Assembly (NCBI GenBank): GCA_045615765.1
Contig: JAZLFM010000010.1
Span: forward strand, 1-64,000
Length of the DNA: 64,000 bases
Source of the DNA: UBA1715 sp045615765
GTDB lineage: Bacteria; Bacteroidota; Bacteroidia; Bacteroidales; UBA1715
Reading direction: 5' to 3'
Shown here: piece after piece, positions 42,870-52,306 of the stretch
Layout of the letters: each line of letters starts with the position of its first letter
Position numbering within the stretch: the stretch's first letter is position 1
Notes under the pieces: model-generated
Told to the model about the DNA's origin: nothing
The model's input: only the letters and a program-made list of their open reading frames with translations
The model's database searches: none
Program-made: the position numbers and the translations under genes

Positions 42870-44943
42870 CCTTTTTTTCGTCTTCTGGGTACGGAACGCG
42901 AGCATGATACAAGTTGATTAATTTTTCAACAAACACCTCCTTCACCGTATCCAATTCTTTTAATGTTATATCGGCATATTCTAATTGTTTCGATTGTATC
43001 AAATGCTCAACAATTTTCTGTACCAACGCTTCAATTTGTTCGCGAGTATCAAGATGAGCACTTCGAGAAGCTGCTTCCACTCCATCGGCAATCATAATAA
43101 CTGCAAGCTCCTTATTTACAACCTTAGACGTTGGATATTGGAACTTCGATTCATCAATCTCTTCATCAGGATGCAGTTTTTTGTATTTATCCAAAAAATA
43201 CATTGTTTTTGAATTACCATGATGGCCATAAATAATCTGTTCCAAAGAATATGGTAGTCCAAGTTTACGGGAAAGTTCACGGCCATAAATCACATGGTCA
43301 ATAATAATCTGAGCACTCTTTTCTGGAGCAAGACTATCGTGAGGATTTTCCTTAAACATTTGATTTTCAACAAAGAAAGCCGGATTTTTCAACTTTCCTA
43401 TATCATGGTACAAACCTCCGATTCGTCCCAATAACGCATTTCCATTAATTTTTCGTAAGGCAACTTCTACAAAGTTTGCAACCTGTAACGAATGTTGGAA
43501 TGTCCCAGGAGCATTGTCCGACAATTCTCGCAAGACACCACGGCTGGTGTCGGAAAGTTCAAACAATGTGATATCGGAAGGGAAACGGAATATTTTTTCA
43601 AAAATAAAAATCAACAAATAGGTAGTCAACAAGAAGACACAACTACCTAAGAACCAGAACAATTGTACCCATTCAATTCCTCCCAGACTTCCTGCTTTTA
43701 CCAATGACAAGCCAATATAAACAGCCGAATACGAGCCAAGAGAAATCAATGCCGTCCAAAACAAGAAACTTCGTTGATAATGATTACCTAAACTATATAA
43801 AGCAATAACACCAACCGAAATCTGCAAGAATATAAACTCGAATGGGTTTGGTGCCACCAAGCCAATAATCATCATAGTTACAATATGTACAAACAAAGCG
43901 ACACGGGCATTCAAGAAATTCTTAACGAGGATAGGCAACGCAACATACGGTATTAAATAAATGCTGATATGATCGAAACGCAAGGTTAGAATCGCCATTC
44001 CAATAAACAAAACCACAATCGTAACAATGAAGAACGAGTATTTCAATCTCATGAAAACATCTGGTTCTGAATACAATATCAATAAAAATAGCACCGCAAA
44101 GGCAACTATAAGCAATATCAATTGGCCACACCAAATAGCCAAACGACCACCAAAACTTACATTTCCCGACTCATATTCTTTTTTCAAGGAATCCAACACC
44201 TTTTTATCTTTTTCCGTCACAACCGAACCACGGCTAATTATACGAGAATCCTTGCTTATATATCCATATTTTTCAGAAACAGTTGCCTGTAATTGCGACT
44301 TTAACTGCGACGAGATTTCTTCATTCAACAACACATTTGGTATCAAACTTGAAAAGATAATTTCCTTAAACTTAACTCTTCGAAGCGAATCAAAATCTGC
44401 AGGAATTTTTTGCATCAATTCTCCATGAGCCTCTGGCAATGTAAAAATAGAATGAGCCAACACACGTTCACGTTGAGAAGCACGTTCTATAATTAAAGTT
44501 TTATAAGGTTTTTGTTGATCTACAATTCCCTGATTATAAACAGACTTCAATGAATTTGCGAAATCAGTCAATCCTTGTGACTTCATTACATCATCGTAAT
44601 CATAAACAGTATCAGGAACAAAATGTCCCAATTCTCGCATATATCGAGAAAGTATAGAATCAGCGACACGCTCATACACCGTAGAATCAAAATTGTAATA
44701 CGGTGAATATTTTTTCATTACACTATCACGCTGATCTTGAATTTCACTTTCTGTTTTATCTATAGAAAAGCCAAACGGTGCATACAAATCATCATGCATC
44801 CAAACTTTATTTTGCTGATATTCATATTCAAAACGCTTTTCATGAGGCATAAAATACATTACCAATGCTATACCAAACATAAAAAGTAAGAATGTGAAAA
44901 TGACCACTTTCTTCTTTTTCAAAAAGTCAAAAAAATTCTTCAT
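42856..44943 (-). CDS. pgpH: 7TM-HD domain c-di-AMP phosphodiesterase (PgpH-type)
   Basis: A 695-residue membrane protein. An N-terminal helix and a large extracytoplasmic 7TMR-HDED domain (about residues 40-265) precede seven membrane helices (about 270-470) and a cytoplasmic HD domain. Visible HD motifs are GTFQHSLQVANFVE, GGLYHDIGKLKNPAFFVENQ and IIYGHHGNSK. Family members turn c-di-AMP into pApA. The ATG at 44943 (MKNFFDFLKKKK) is preferred to the upstream one at 44991. It heads the run pgpH-MBL-gmhB. Confidence 0.9.
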   Translation of the reverse strand: MKNFFDFLKKKKVVIFTFLLFMFGIALVMYFMPHEKRFEYEYQQNKVWMHDDLYAPFGFSIDKTESEIQDQRDSVMKKYSPYYNFDSTVYERVADSILSRYMRELGHFVPDTVYDYDDVMKSQGLTDFANSLKSVYNQGIVDQQKPYKTLIIERASQRERVLAHSIFTLPEAHGELMQKIPADFDSLRRVKFKEIIFSSLIPNVLLNEEISSQLKSQLQATVSEKYGYISKDSRIISRGSVVTEKDKKVLDSLKKEYESGNVSFGGRLAIWCGQLILLIVAFAVLFLLILYSEPDVFMRLKYSFFIVTIVVLFIGMAILTLRFDHISIYLIPYVALPILVKNFLNARVALFVHIVTMMIIGLVAPNPFEFIFLQISVGVIALYSLGNHYQRSFLFWTALISLGSYSAVYIGLSLVKAGSLGGIEWVQLFWFLGSCVFLLTTYLLIFIFEKIFRFPSDITLFELSDTSRGVLRELSDNAPGTFQHSLQVANFVEVALRKINGNALLGRIGGLYHDIGKLKNPAFFVENQMFKENPHDSLAPEKSAQIIIDHVIYGRELSRKLGLPYSLEQIIYGHHGNSKTMYFLDKYKKLHPDEEIDESKFQYPTSKVVNKELAVIMIADGVEAASRSAHLDTREQIEALVQKIVEHLIQSKQLEYADITLKELDTVKEVFVEKLINLYHARVPYPEDEKKDEKI

Positions 44944-45009
44944 GAATTTTGATTTTAAAATTCGCAAGTAAAAATATATATTTACCGGCAATTTTTAAGC
45001 ATAAAAACG

Positions 45010-45681
45010 ATGACAAAATTACGATTAGTTTTCAATGTTGAAGAAGGTACCTTAGTGAATGAAAAATATGTCATTCAAAAAGATATGTTGAATCACATTG
45101 CAATGGTTATCTCTAATGTGCGCAACAGCGACAACGATGCAATATTAGTAACAGCTGGAGCTATTGCTTCTGGTTTGGAACAAACAAAAAAGACGAAATA
45201 TCCAAAGTCTTTAAGTGACAAGCAAGCACTTGCTGCTATCGGACAAGTAGAACTAATCAAGCGCTATCAAAATATTTTTGACGAATATATTCAAATGATA
45301 GCACAAGTTTTGTTGGCCCGCGATATACTCGACAATCCAAAACAACAATTCAATGCAAAAAACACATTCAAAAAATTGTTGTCTCTTGGAATTATACCTG
45401 TCATCAACGAAAACGACACGATTTCTACTGTAGATATTGAGTTGGAAAACAACTACATGCTTACAGTTACAGTAGCAAATATTATTTCCGCACACGCACT
45501 TATACAAATCAACAAAGATTTGTCTTTCAATGTTTTATTCAAAGGAAAAGATTATTCTTTCCATTGCAAAGATAAAGATGCGTTATTTAAATTAATCCGT
45601 ACTACCGATGCAAATCAAATCAGTAGCCGTGGTTTCCAATATCCATCAGTTTTTCCTGAAAAAAGCGAGGAATACCTATAG
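45010..45681 (+). CDS. Short, divergent glutamate 5-kinase homologue
   Basis: A 223-residue amino-acid-kinase protein. VTAGAIASGLEQ, KQALAAIGQVELIKRYQNIFDEY, AQVLLARDI, NAKNTFKKLLSLGIIPVINENDTIS line up well with ProB. However, the N-terminal KxGS motif is missing (RLVFNVEEG instead), the later GDND has become LENN, and the C terminus is short without a PUA domain. Glutamate 5-kinase is normally 260-370 residues. It is probably inactive or has a new substrate. It is followed two bases later by an aminotransferase-like gene. Confidence 0.7.
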   Translation: MTKLRLVFNVEEGTLVNEKYVIQKDMLNHIAMVISNVRNSDNDAILVTAGAIASGLEQTKKTKYPKSLSDKQALAAIGQVELIKRYQNIFDEYIQMIAQVLLARDILDNPKQQFNAKNTFKKLLSLGIIPVINENDTISTVDIELENNYMLTVTVANIISAHALIQINKDLSFNVLFKGKDYSFHCKDKDALFKLIRTTDANQISSRGFQYPSVFPEKSEEYL

Positions 45682-45683
45682 TC

Positions 45684-46484
45684 GTGGAGAAAAAATTCTG
45701 CATCTACAATGACGAGCTAACGAAAATTGAGACATTAAATACAGCCCCGATTTTCACAATCAACGACTATGAACGTACCGATATTCGCCTATACGATACT
45801 CATCCGCTTTTCTTATCATTGCACATACAGGATATCCACCAAAAATTAGAGTCCAAAGGCATTGCCGCTCCACAACGACTGACGGCTGCAAACATCGACC
45901 ATCAAATACACAGACTACTGAATGTAAACAAAGTGTACAAAGGTGGCGTATGTACATTACTGGTATTTTGGCAAAAATTTCCAACTCACACGGAACCAGC
46001 ATATTGCATATTCATAAAACCACTAGAACTGCTACAATACAATTTTAGCACAAGAGGTACCGAACTTATTTACCAAAGCGAGCAAGCCTCAATCTACCCG
46101 TTTGAACCTAACAAAACCTATTCCGACGAAGAAAGCTATGTGGCAACATGCGCCATCAATCTTAATGGCGACGTACAAGGGACAAACCGTGGTGATTTAC
46201 TTGTTATCCACGACGGAATTATACACATCAACGACAAAACGGAGCCAATAACAACACTGTTCACAGAGTTTCTTGCACGAAACCAATGGGAAATACAACG
46301 ACACAAAGGAATTCCGCGAAGTTTGGTAGTCCAAAGCACAGAGATTGTACATTGCGGAACATTTTTAGGCGTACAATGGATTAACAAACTCACTGTTAAT
46401 CAAGAAGAAAGCAGAATTTTAGAATACGACAACACAAAAAAAATAGTAAAAGAATTCGAGGCGTTCATAAATTCCCAAAGATAG
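45684..46484 (+). CDS. Class IV aminotransferase-like protein
   Basis: A 266-residue protein, with GTG as start two bases after the previous stop. The overall pattern suggests a fold type IV PLP enzyme: an N-terminal IRLYDTHPLFLSLHIQDIHQKLESKGI in the place of the R-x-E-x-H-L-x-R-L block, then a lysine in NKTYSDEESYVATCA and DLLVIHDGIIHIND. The usual glutamate-asparagine pair after that is absent. The assignment is moderate. It pairs with the odd ProB homologue, so both may act in one pathway. Confidence 0.5.
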   Translation: MEKKFCIYNDELTKIETLNTAPIFTINDYERTDIRLYDTHPLFLSLHIQDIHQKLESKGIAAPQRLTAANIDHQIHRLLNVNKVYKGGVCTLLVFWQKFPTHTEPAYCIFIKPLELLQYNFSTRGTELIYQSEQASIYPFEPNKTYSDEESYVATCAINLNGDVQGTNRGDLLVIHDGIIHINDKTEPITTLFTEFLARNQWEIQRHKGIPRSLVVQSTEIVHCGTFLGVQWINKLTVNQEESRILEYDNTKKIVKEFEAFINSQR

Positions 46485-46486
46485 TA

Positions 46487-47437
46487 TTAGAAAGTACTTT
46501 TACGAGAAAAGAATTCACTATGTGCCGTTAAACCTATACGGAACAATCGCAATGTTCGATTAAAATAGATATTGTAATAATCCTCACCCCAATAGTATTG
46601 TGCAAACAAAGTCACATCCTGAAGAAATGCTGGTTTAAAAGAAATCGTATAATCCAAAATGCAGCGATGAATATCCAAAGCATCACGCTTATCCATATTA
46701 CCAGCAATTAATCCAAACTTCAACACATTCGAGAGTATGGACCGCTTATTTTGAAAGTATTGAATATTAAAAATATTGTATATCGTTTTAGCTACATTCC
46801 ATTCAAATTTTAAGTCAAAATTCAGTCGCCAACGCCCATACAAACCATTCAGCATAGAATCCTGCTGATAGCAATACTTGCCATAGATTTTTGCATAATA
46901 ATGTCGGGTACCACGAGTACGAGCGAAAAAGGTACCTACTTCAAACCAGTTTGTAGAAAAACTACCATCATGAGTATTTATAGTAGTATTAGTGCTATCG
47001 GTATAAAAATACCCATCTTGTCCATTTGAATGATGATATAAAGAAGCATACTGATACCAGCCAGAAAAAGCAGATTTCTTTTCCGTAAGCGTTTGGTGAA
47101 CCAATATTATACGAGGCTCATACGATGGAGTCCGCACCGGATAGGAATAATCGTTATACATACGAACGATGACCTGCGGAGAAATAACGAAAGCCCAATG
47201 TTTAATCGCATTCAAACCGATTCTATAATACGGAACGATATTTCCCTCGAACAAAAGCGGCTCTATATTTCCCAATCCTCCACCAGCAGTTAAATAGCCC
47301 GGTTCATAGAATAAATTCATCGTCTCGTCCCACGAGGTCACATCCCAATTGATGCGAGCAGTCGTATCTCGTTCCCTTTGGGCAAAAACCGAAAGCGAAA
47401 GAACGCATGCAATACAATATGTTATACACTTTCTCAT
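46487..47437 (-). CDS. Outer-membrane phospholipase A1-like protein
   Basis: A 316-residue barrel protein with a signal peptide (VLSLSVFAQ). The block YASLYHHSNGQDGYFY...SFSTNWFEVG matches the OMPLA active-site region, where His and Ser in HHSNGQ form the catalytic pair. It would hydrolyse mislocalised phospholipids in the outer leaflet. The start at 47437 is used rather than 47455. It ends in the aromatic STF. It is convergent with the aminotransferase-like gene, 2 bases apart. Confidence 0.75.
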   Translation of the reverse strand: MRKCITYCIACVLSLSVFAQRERDTTARINWDVTSWDETMNLFYEPGYLTAGGGLGNIEPLLFEGNIVPYYRIGLNAIKHWAFVISPQVIVRMYNDYSYPVRTPSYEPRIILVHQTLTEKKSAFSGWYQYASLYHHSNGQDGYFYTDSTNTTINTHDGSFSTNWFEVGTFFARTRGTRHYYAKIYGKYCYQQDSMLNGLYGRWRLNFDLKFEWNVAKTIYNIFNIQYFQNKRSILSNVLKFGLIAGNMDKRDALDIHRCILDYTISFKPAFLQDVTLFAQYYWGEDYYNIYFNRTLRLFRIGLTAHSEFFSRKSTF

Positions 47438-47578
47438 TTTGAACAAGACAAACAAAAATAAAAAATTGTTTCAATGATTACAATATATAATTAGTCAATA
47501 AACGACACACAAATTAGCAATACTCATGACTTGCCGTTTCTTTTTTTACTTTTAGAATGGGAAATTAAAAAAAATCCG

Positions 47579-47586
47579 TACATTTG
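47579..47586 (+). promoter_or_regulatory. Promoter -7 box for the exbB cluster
   Basis: TACATTTG matches TAnnTTTG and would give a leader of about 105 bases before exbB. The -33 element is weak. Confidence 0.4.
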
Positions 47587-47697
47587 GGGCAAAATATCGA
47601 AGGCAGATATCCTATAAAAATATGGGAGAATGCCAAAGACAAAAGATAGAAACAAATTAAGTTTAAATAAAATAGAGTATTAATATTAATTAAAATT

Positions 47698-48519
47698 ATG
47701 AAAAAAGTATTTGCATTAGTGATGGCGTTGGGATTATTCAGCCTAACATCATTTTCACAAGAAGATGTTGCAGTTAGCAATGATTCAGCTCAAGCAGCAG
47801 TAGCACAAAGCGATTCTGCACAAGCTACAGAAGCAGTTGCTCCAGCAGAAACAGCTACAGAAGAAGTTGTTGTAGCAGAAGAAAAAGGTTTCCACCAAGT
47901 ATTGAAAGAAAAATTCATCGAAGGTGGTGCAGGTTTCATGGCATTGGTATTGATCTGCTTGATTTTGGGTGTTGCAATCTCAATCGAAAGAATTCTTTAC
48001 TTGAACTTAGCAACAACTAATACAAAGAAATTATTAGAAAACATCGAAGCTGCATTGGAAAGCGGTGACGAAGAAAAAGCAAAAGACATCTGCCGTAACA
48101 CTCCAGGTCCAGTAGCAAGTATTTTCTATCAAGGTTTAACTCGTCTTTCTGACGGTCCTGAAATGGTTGAAAAAACTGTTGCTTCATACGGTAGCGTACA
48201 AATGGGTCTTTTGGAAAAAGGTTTAACTTGGGTATCTCTTTGTATCGGTTTGGCTCCATCTCTTGGATTCTTGGGAACAGTTGTTGGTATGATCCAAGCA
48301 TTCGACGACATCGCTGTAGCAGGTGAAATGTCTCCAACAGTTGTTGCTGGTGGTATTAAAGTTGCCTTGTTGACTACTGTAGGTGGTTTGATCGTAGCTA
48401 TGATTCTACAAGTATTCTACAACTACTTGTTAGCAAAAATCGACGATTTAACAACAGATATGGAAGATTCTTCAATCTCATTGATTGACATCGTTGTTAA
48501 GTATAACGCTAAAAAATAA
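47698..48519 (+). CDS. exbB: ExbB/TolQ/MotA-type proton channel
   Basis: A 273-residue inner-membrane protein that couples the proton gradient to TonB-dependent transport. It starts with a cleavable-looking signal (LVMALGLFSLTSFSQ) and a long Ala/Glu-rich linker (20-60), as is common in Bacteroidota. Three membrane helices follow, with the conserved GLAPSLGFLGTVVGMIQAF and ALLTTVGGLIVAM. It heads the run exbB-membrane protein-exbD-exbD. Confidence 0.9.
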   Translation: MKKVFALVMALGLFSLTSFSQEDVAVSNDSAQAAVAQSDSAQATEAVAPAETATEEVVVAEEKGFHQVLKEKFIEGGAGFMALVLICLILGVAISIERILYLNLATTNTKKLLENIEAALESGDEEKAKDICRNTPGPVASIFYQGLTRLSDGPEMVEKTVASYGSVQMGLLEKGLTWVSLCIGLAPSLGFLGTVVGMIQAFDDIAVAGEMSPTVVAGGIKVALLTTVGGLIVAMILQVFYNYLLAKIDDLTTDMEDSSISLIDIVVKYNAKK

Positions 48520-48526
48520 TTAACTG

Positions 48527-49099
48527 ATGGATAATCAAAAGTTTAATCAAGTCTTCAAAGTTGCAGGAGTATCCTTGCTAATCATCGCCGTATTGGTGAC
48601 AGCATGGTACTTGTTTGCAGCGTCAGGCAAAGATTGCTTGGCTTGTAAACTTCCTGCTTGTGAAGCTATTGGCCCAGACGGTGAGACCGTTATGGCAGCA
48701 GCAGATGCCTGCGCAAAACCATACGAAGAACTTTCTGCAGATTCAGATGAATGTAGTCAAGAATGTATTTCATACGCTGGCGTTTACCTAACATTTGCAG
48801 TATCGTTGATTGCTATCGCTGTTATCTTTATGATTGCAATGGCTGTTTATTCTACCATTAAAAGTAGCAAGAAAACATCTAAGACTACTATATGCGTAGT
48901 TGCATTCGTAGTTATCGCAGCAGGTGTGGCATTCCTTTTGTCATCTGACACAATTCCTACAATTATTGGTTTTGATGGCGAAATAACGAAAGGTGATGTA
49001 AAATTGACTGACACATTGTTATACGCAACATACTTCTTGTTGGGTGGTGCAGTATTGTCAATCTTATCTTCATTCGTAATTAAATTTTTAAGAAAATAA
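48527..49099 (+). CDS. Membrane protein of unknown function in the exb cluster
   Basis: A 190-residue protein with four membrane helices (about 12-30, 85-108, 118-138 and 165-185). The first extracytoplasmic loop has six cysteines (KDCLACKLPACEAIG, DACAK, DECSQECIS), which could make disulfides or bind a metal. It lies between exbB and the first exbD, so it is likely an accessory part of the motor complex. No family recognised. Confidence 0.7.
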   Translation: MDNQKFNQVFKVAGVSLLIIAVLVTAWYLFAASGKDCLACKLPACEAIGPDGETVMAAADACAKPYEELSADSDECSQECISYAGVYLTFAVSLIAIAVIFMIAMAVYSTIKSSKKTSKTTICVVAFVVIAAGVAFLLSSDTIPTIIGFDGEITKGDVKLTDTLLYATYFLLGGAVLSILSSFVIKFLRK

Positions 49100-49105
49100 A
49101 AATCT

Positions 49106-49132
49106 AAGAGGGAGCTACGGTTCCCTCTTTAT
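49106..49132 (+). terminator. Hairpin inside the exb cluster (attenuator)
   Basis: AAGAGGGA with TCCCTCTT (8 bp) and an 8-base loop, then TTATAC. The T-run is short, so it may only lower expression of the exbD genes relative to exbB. Confidence 0.5.
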
Positions 49133-49143
49133 ACAGTAAAAAT

Positions 49144-49728
49144 ATGGGTAAGAAAGTTCCTGAAATAAACTCTTCATCAATGGCGGACATTTCGTTCATG
49201 CTATTGATATTCTTCTTGGTTGCTACAACCATGGATACTGATACCGGCCTTTTCCGTATGTTGCCTCCATATCAAGATCCAACTGAACAACAAGAAGATA
49301 TCAAGGTATTGGACAAAAACTTGTTCGTTGTTCTTGTAAACAAGGACGACAAATTGATGGTTGAGAAAAAGCCTATGCATCCAAGAGACTTGCGTAAGGC
49401 TTGTAAGGAGTTCTTAATGAATATGAATAACGACAATGAAGACAAACGTTACCCTGGTTACACCGAAGAAGATATTCCAGGCATTGGTAAGGTAAAAGTT
49501 ACCAAAGCTATTGTGAGTATCCAAAATGACCGTGGTACATCGTATGCGAAATTCATAGAAATTCAGAACGAAATCGTTGCTGCTTATAACGAGGTGAAAG
49601 ATTACTATTCTGTTAAATATTTCAAGAAACCATTCAACGACTTGAAAGAAAACCAACAAGATATAATCAAGAAAATCATCCCTCAAAAAATTTCAGAAGC
49701 AGAACCTAAAAATATCGGAGGAAAATAA
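49144..49728 (+). CDS. exbD: ExbD/TolR-family protein, first copy
   Basis: A 194-residue inner-membrane protein with one N-terminal helix that starts MADISFMLLIFFLVATTM, with the proton-carrying Asp. A periplasmic domain follows, larger than in E. coli ExbD. It ends two bases before the second exbD. Confidence 0.88.
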   Translation: MGKKVPEINSSSMADISFMLLIFFLVATTMDTDTGLFRMLPPYQDPTEQQEDIKVLDKNLFVVLVNKDDKLMVEKKPMHPRDLRKACKEFLMNMNNDNEDKRYPGYTEEDIPGIGKVKVTKAIVSIQNDRGTSYAKFIEIQNEIVAAYNEVKDYYSVKYFKKPFNDLKENQQDIIKKIIPQKISEAEPKNIGGK

Positions 49729-49729
49729 T

Positions 49730-50197
49730 ATGGCTCAATTTAGAAGTAAAGAAAAAAAGACGCCTCCTGCAATTTCTACGCAATCATTGCCGGATATTAT
49801 CTTCATGTTGATATTCTTCTTCATGGTTTCTACAACTATGCGCGAAAGCACTTTGTTGGTGAAAAAACCTCATTTGCCAAAAGCAACTGAATTTGTGAAA
49901 CTTGAAAAGAAATCTTTGGTTAGCAATATCTACATCGCTGCTCCTACTTTGAAATACCAAAACCTATTTGGTACTCAACCTGTTATCCAACTTAACGAAT
50001 CAATCGAAGATGTTTCTAAGATTGCACAGTTCGTGGAAACAGAAAAAGAGTCAATGCCTGCAAATGATCGTTCGCAAATGACGATTTCACTAAAAGTTGA
50101 TTCTAAAGCAAAAATGGGTATTGTTTCCGATGTGAAACAAGAACTTCGTAAAGCAAATGCTTTGAAAGTTAGCTATTCTGTTGTTCCTAAACAATAA
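49730..50197 (+). CDS. exbD: ExbD/TolR-family protein, second copy
   Basis: A 155-residue ExbD with the helix SLPDIIFMLIFFFMVSTTM, where the Asp is the proton carrier. Two different ExbD proteins with one ExbB are usual in Bacteroidota. No tonB gene follows. The run ends at the hairpin at 50219-50249. Confidence 0.88.
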   Translation: MAQFRSKEKKTPPAISTQSLPDIIFMLIFFFMVSTTMRESTLLVKKPHLPKATEFVKLEKKSLVSNIYIAAPTLKYQNLFGTQPVIQLNESIEDVSKIAQFVETEKESMPANDRSQMTISLKVDSKAKMGIVSDVKQELRKANALKVSYSVVPKQ

Positions 50198-50218
50198 GAA
50201 ACTAACGAAACTATATAC

Positions 50219-50249
50219 AAAAGGTGTTCAGAAATGGACACCTTTTTTT
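50219..50249 (+). terminator. Terminator after exbD (first copy of a duplicated hairpin)
   Basis: AAAAGGTGT with ACACCTTTT (9 bp), a 10-base loop and a T-run. The same sequence occurs again at 52228-52258, the mark of a tandem duplication. Confidence 0.85.
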
Positions 50250-50273
50250 ATTTATTTACTAATCTATTTTGTA

Positions 50274-50281
50274 TATCTTTG
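50274..50281 (+). promoter_or_regulatory. Promoter -7 box of the first tandem paralogue
   Basis: TATCTTTG matches TAnnTTTG, 25 bases before the ATG at 50307. The same box with the same following bases (GCTATA) recurs at 52274-52281. Confidence 0.45.
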
Positions 50282-50306
50282 CTATATCATAGTAACAGAT
50301 ATTTTT

Positions 50307-51032
50307 ATGAAAAAGAGACTAACCATAAGCCCAATTCTAAAAACTCTCTTTGTAATCTTTATACTAATTGGAAACGTTTCATTTAGTGGTATCGCACAAC
50401 AGAAAAGACTCACAGAAAAAGAAAAACAAGAGAAAATTGATTCACTAATAAACAATTCCGATGTTATTGTAGAAGGAAGAATTACAGATAAGCTATTGAC
50501 TTTTGTCGATGATAAAAACGAAGTGTATTCAGTTTTTAAATTGAATATTTATAGAACATTAAAAGGGAACGATTTAGGGGAACACATATATATACTTTAT
50601 AGAATGTATTCTCTCCTTTTTGATGATAGCAATAAGAATTCAGAGAGCTATTTTAAAGATAATAGGGATTGTATTTTTGATAAAGACTTAATTCAGTTTG
50701 ATGTTGGTCTTTTTCTACTAAAGGATAATTGTATTACAATAAATTCAAACTCACAAGATAATTTTATCACAAATCACATAGAATTTCATACAAAGAATAA
50801 TAGCATTCCATCTAATATATATATTCCTATGAATATAAACTCCATAGGAATTGGAGAAATCACAGAAATAGAGGATAATATTATTTATCAGTACAAAGGT
50901 CCAGCAGGACTAAAATTTAAATCTTTATGGGAAGTATATAGTTATCTTCTTAAAGATAATAGTAAAATAACAAACGAAAATATTTCACTCCCCAATAATG
51001 GAGAAATTCTAGACTCATTAAAAAAAAGATAG
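50307..51032 (+). CDS. Exported protein, upstream part of tandem paralogue 1
   Basis: A 241-residue reading frame with a signal peptide (FVIFILIGNVSFSGIAQ) and a mature start QKRLTEKEKQEKIDSLINNS. It ends (SLKKR, stop) right after a run of eight A (51020-51027). The +1 frame is open from there to 52263 and continues a clearly protein-like sequence. One A fewer would join them to one protein of about 650 residues. Its paralogue at 52307 has the same break. It may be a slippage-controlled gene, a frameshifted gene or a sequencing artefact. Function unknown. Confidence 0.65.
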   Translation: MKKRLTISPILKTLFVIFILIGNVSFSGIAQQKRLTEKEKQEKIDSLINNSDVIVEGRITDKLLTFVDDKNEVYSVFKLNIYRTLKGNDLGEHIYILYRMYSLLFDDSNKNSESYFKDNRDCIFDKDLIQFDVGLFLLKDNCITINSNSQDNFITNHIEFHTKNNSIPSNIYIPMNINSIGIGEITEIEDNIIYQYKGPAGLKFKSLWEVYSYLLKDNSKITNENISLPNNGEILDSLKKR

Positions 51033-52263
51033 CTTTTACAAATGGATTTCTTCTAATAAAGATTTTAGTTTAAAGTTAAAGTCTGCAACATATCCTGTTA
51101 ATTGCGAATTATCCGCTGATTACCAACATCTAGAATTTGAAGACTCATCATTTTTTTATACGTTTGACTTAAATGTTCTATACAAAAGTCAATTTATTGA
51201 CACAGTTTATCCAGAAAACATACTTCTTTATTGCCAGTATAACAGTCTTGCACTTGATACAGCAATTGTTAGTCAAGGAAATTTACAAATTCTTCAAAAC
51301 ACAACTATATTCGACACAGCCTCCTATGAATTATTAGCAATAGATCATTATAGCAATAGAAATCAATTTGCAATTAGACTATCTTCACGAGTTTTTACTT
51401 CTATAGAAAATGGCGTTTTCTATAATGAAGTTAACAGAATCGCCATACCTGTTGGAGAAAAAACTAAAATATGTACTATAAAAATAAAAGTTCCCAAAGC
51501 AACCATTACTAGCAATAACGAAGACATTAAAAAAGTTCGTATAACAGAAAAATGGGATGATTTGGATCTAAATGTAAATCTATGGTCAAATGATGCACAT
51601 ACATACGGGGACTTTGAATTCATTGACACTATTACACTTTCCATAAATCAGAGTTATATTCTTGGAAACATTGAGATAAATAACATGCAACTAATAAATT
51701 ATGATTTTGCATGGGGTGGAGGTGATTGTTTACTAAAAATAGTGGGGACTGGATTTATGAAAAACGAGTTAATATTCCCACAAATATATCCTACAATTGA
51801 AATGAAAAGTACTGATCTATATCCTTATTCGTTTATCTCTATAGATTGGGATAACATTAGATATTGGAGTGACACATGTATTGTATTACAAATACCCTCA
51901 AATGTTTATGGAACCAGCACAAGTAATGGAAAATGTATTGGTAGCGGTAATGTGCTTATTAAAAATTCTGTAGGCAGAAAACAAATTAGTTCAAATGAAA
52001 TAAAGATAGAATTCAGCATTCTTAATACATACAAAAATACTTATAATAACAATAATGGACAAATTGCATTTTTTCAGAAACGAATTCCTTATTGGGCTCG
52101 TGTAGATTGCTCTGATAAAGTGCTATTTGAGGTTAATTCTATGATATCAAATGAAACAATAAAAATAATTCAATACGCTTTTGATGAATGGAATAAACTT
52201 ATAGGTTACACATTCTTCGATTTTTACAAAAGGTGTTCAGAAATGGACACCTTTTTTTATTGA
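51028..52263 (+). pseudogene. Downstream part of tandem paralogue 1, in the +1 frame
   Basis: Open from the A8 run to 52263 with no good start near its beginning. The translation includes NCELSADYQHLEFEDSSFFY, matched by the downstream part of paralogue 2, and ends with IIQYAFDEWNKLIGYTF, which resembles the helix before the zinc site in metzincin-like proteases, though no HExxH follows. The last residues are read from the duplicated terminator sequence (52228-52258), so the true 3' end was cut off by the duplication. Confidence 0.6.
52228..52258 (+). terminator. Second copy of the duplicated terminator hairpin
   Basis: Identical stem, loop and T-run to 50219-50249. Here it lies inside the 3' end of the preceding open frame, marking the junction of the duplication. 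Confidence 0.8.
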
Positions 52264-52273
52264 GTAATTTATG

Positions 52274-52281
52274 TATCTTTG
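52274..52281 (+). promoter_or_regulatory. Promoter -7 box of the second tandem paralogue
   Basis: TATCTTTG, same as at 50274-50281, 25 bases before the ATG at 52307. Confidence 0.45.
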
Positions 52282-52306
52282 CTATACAATGAAAAACAGA
52301 ATTCTC

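Noticed and set aside
51562..52263. Independent gene starting at 51562
   Set aside because: The frame is open and protein-like from the A8 run at 51028 onward, and the paralogue shows matching sequence before 51562. It is the tail of an interrupted gene.
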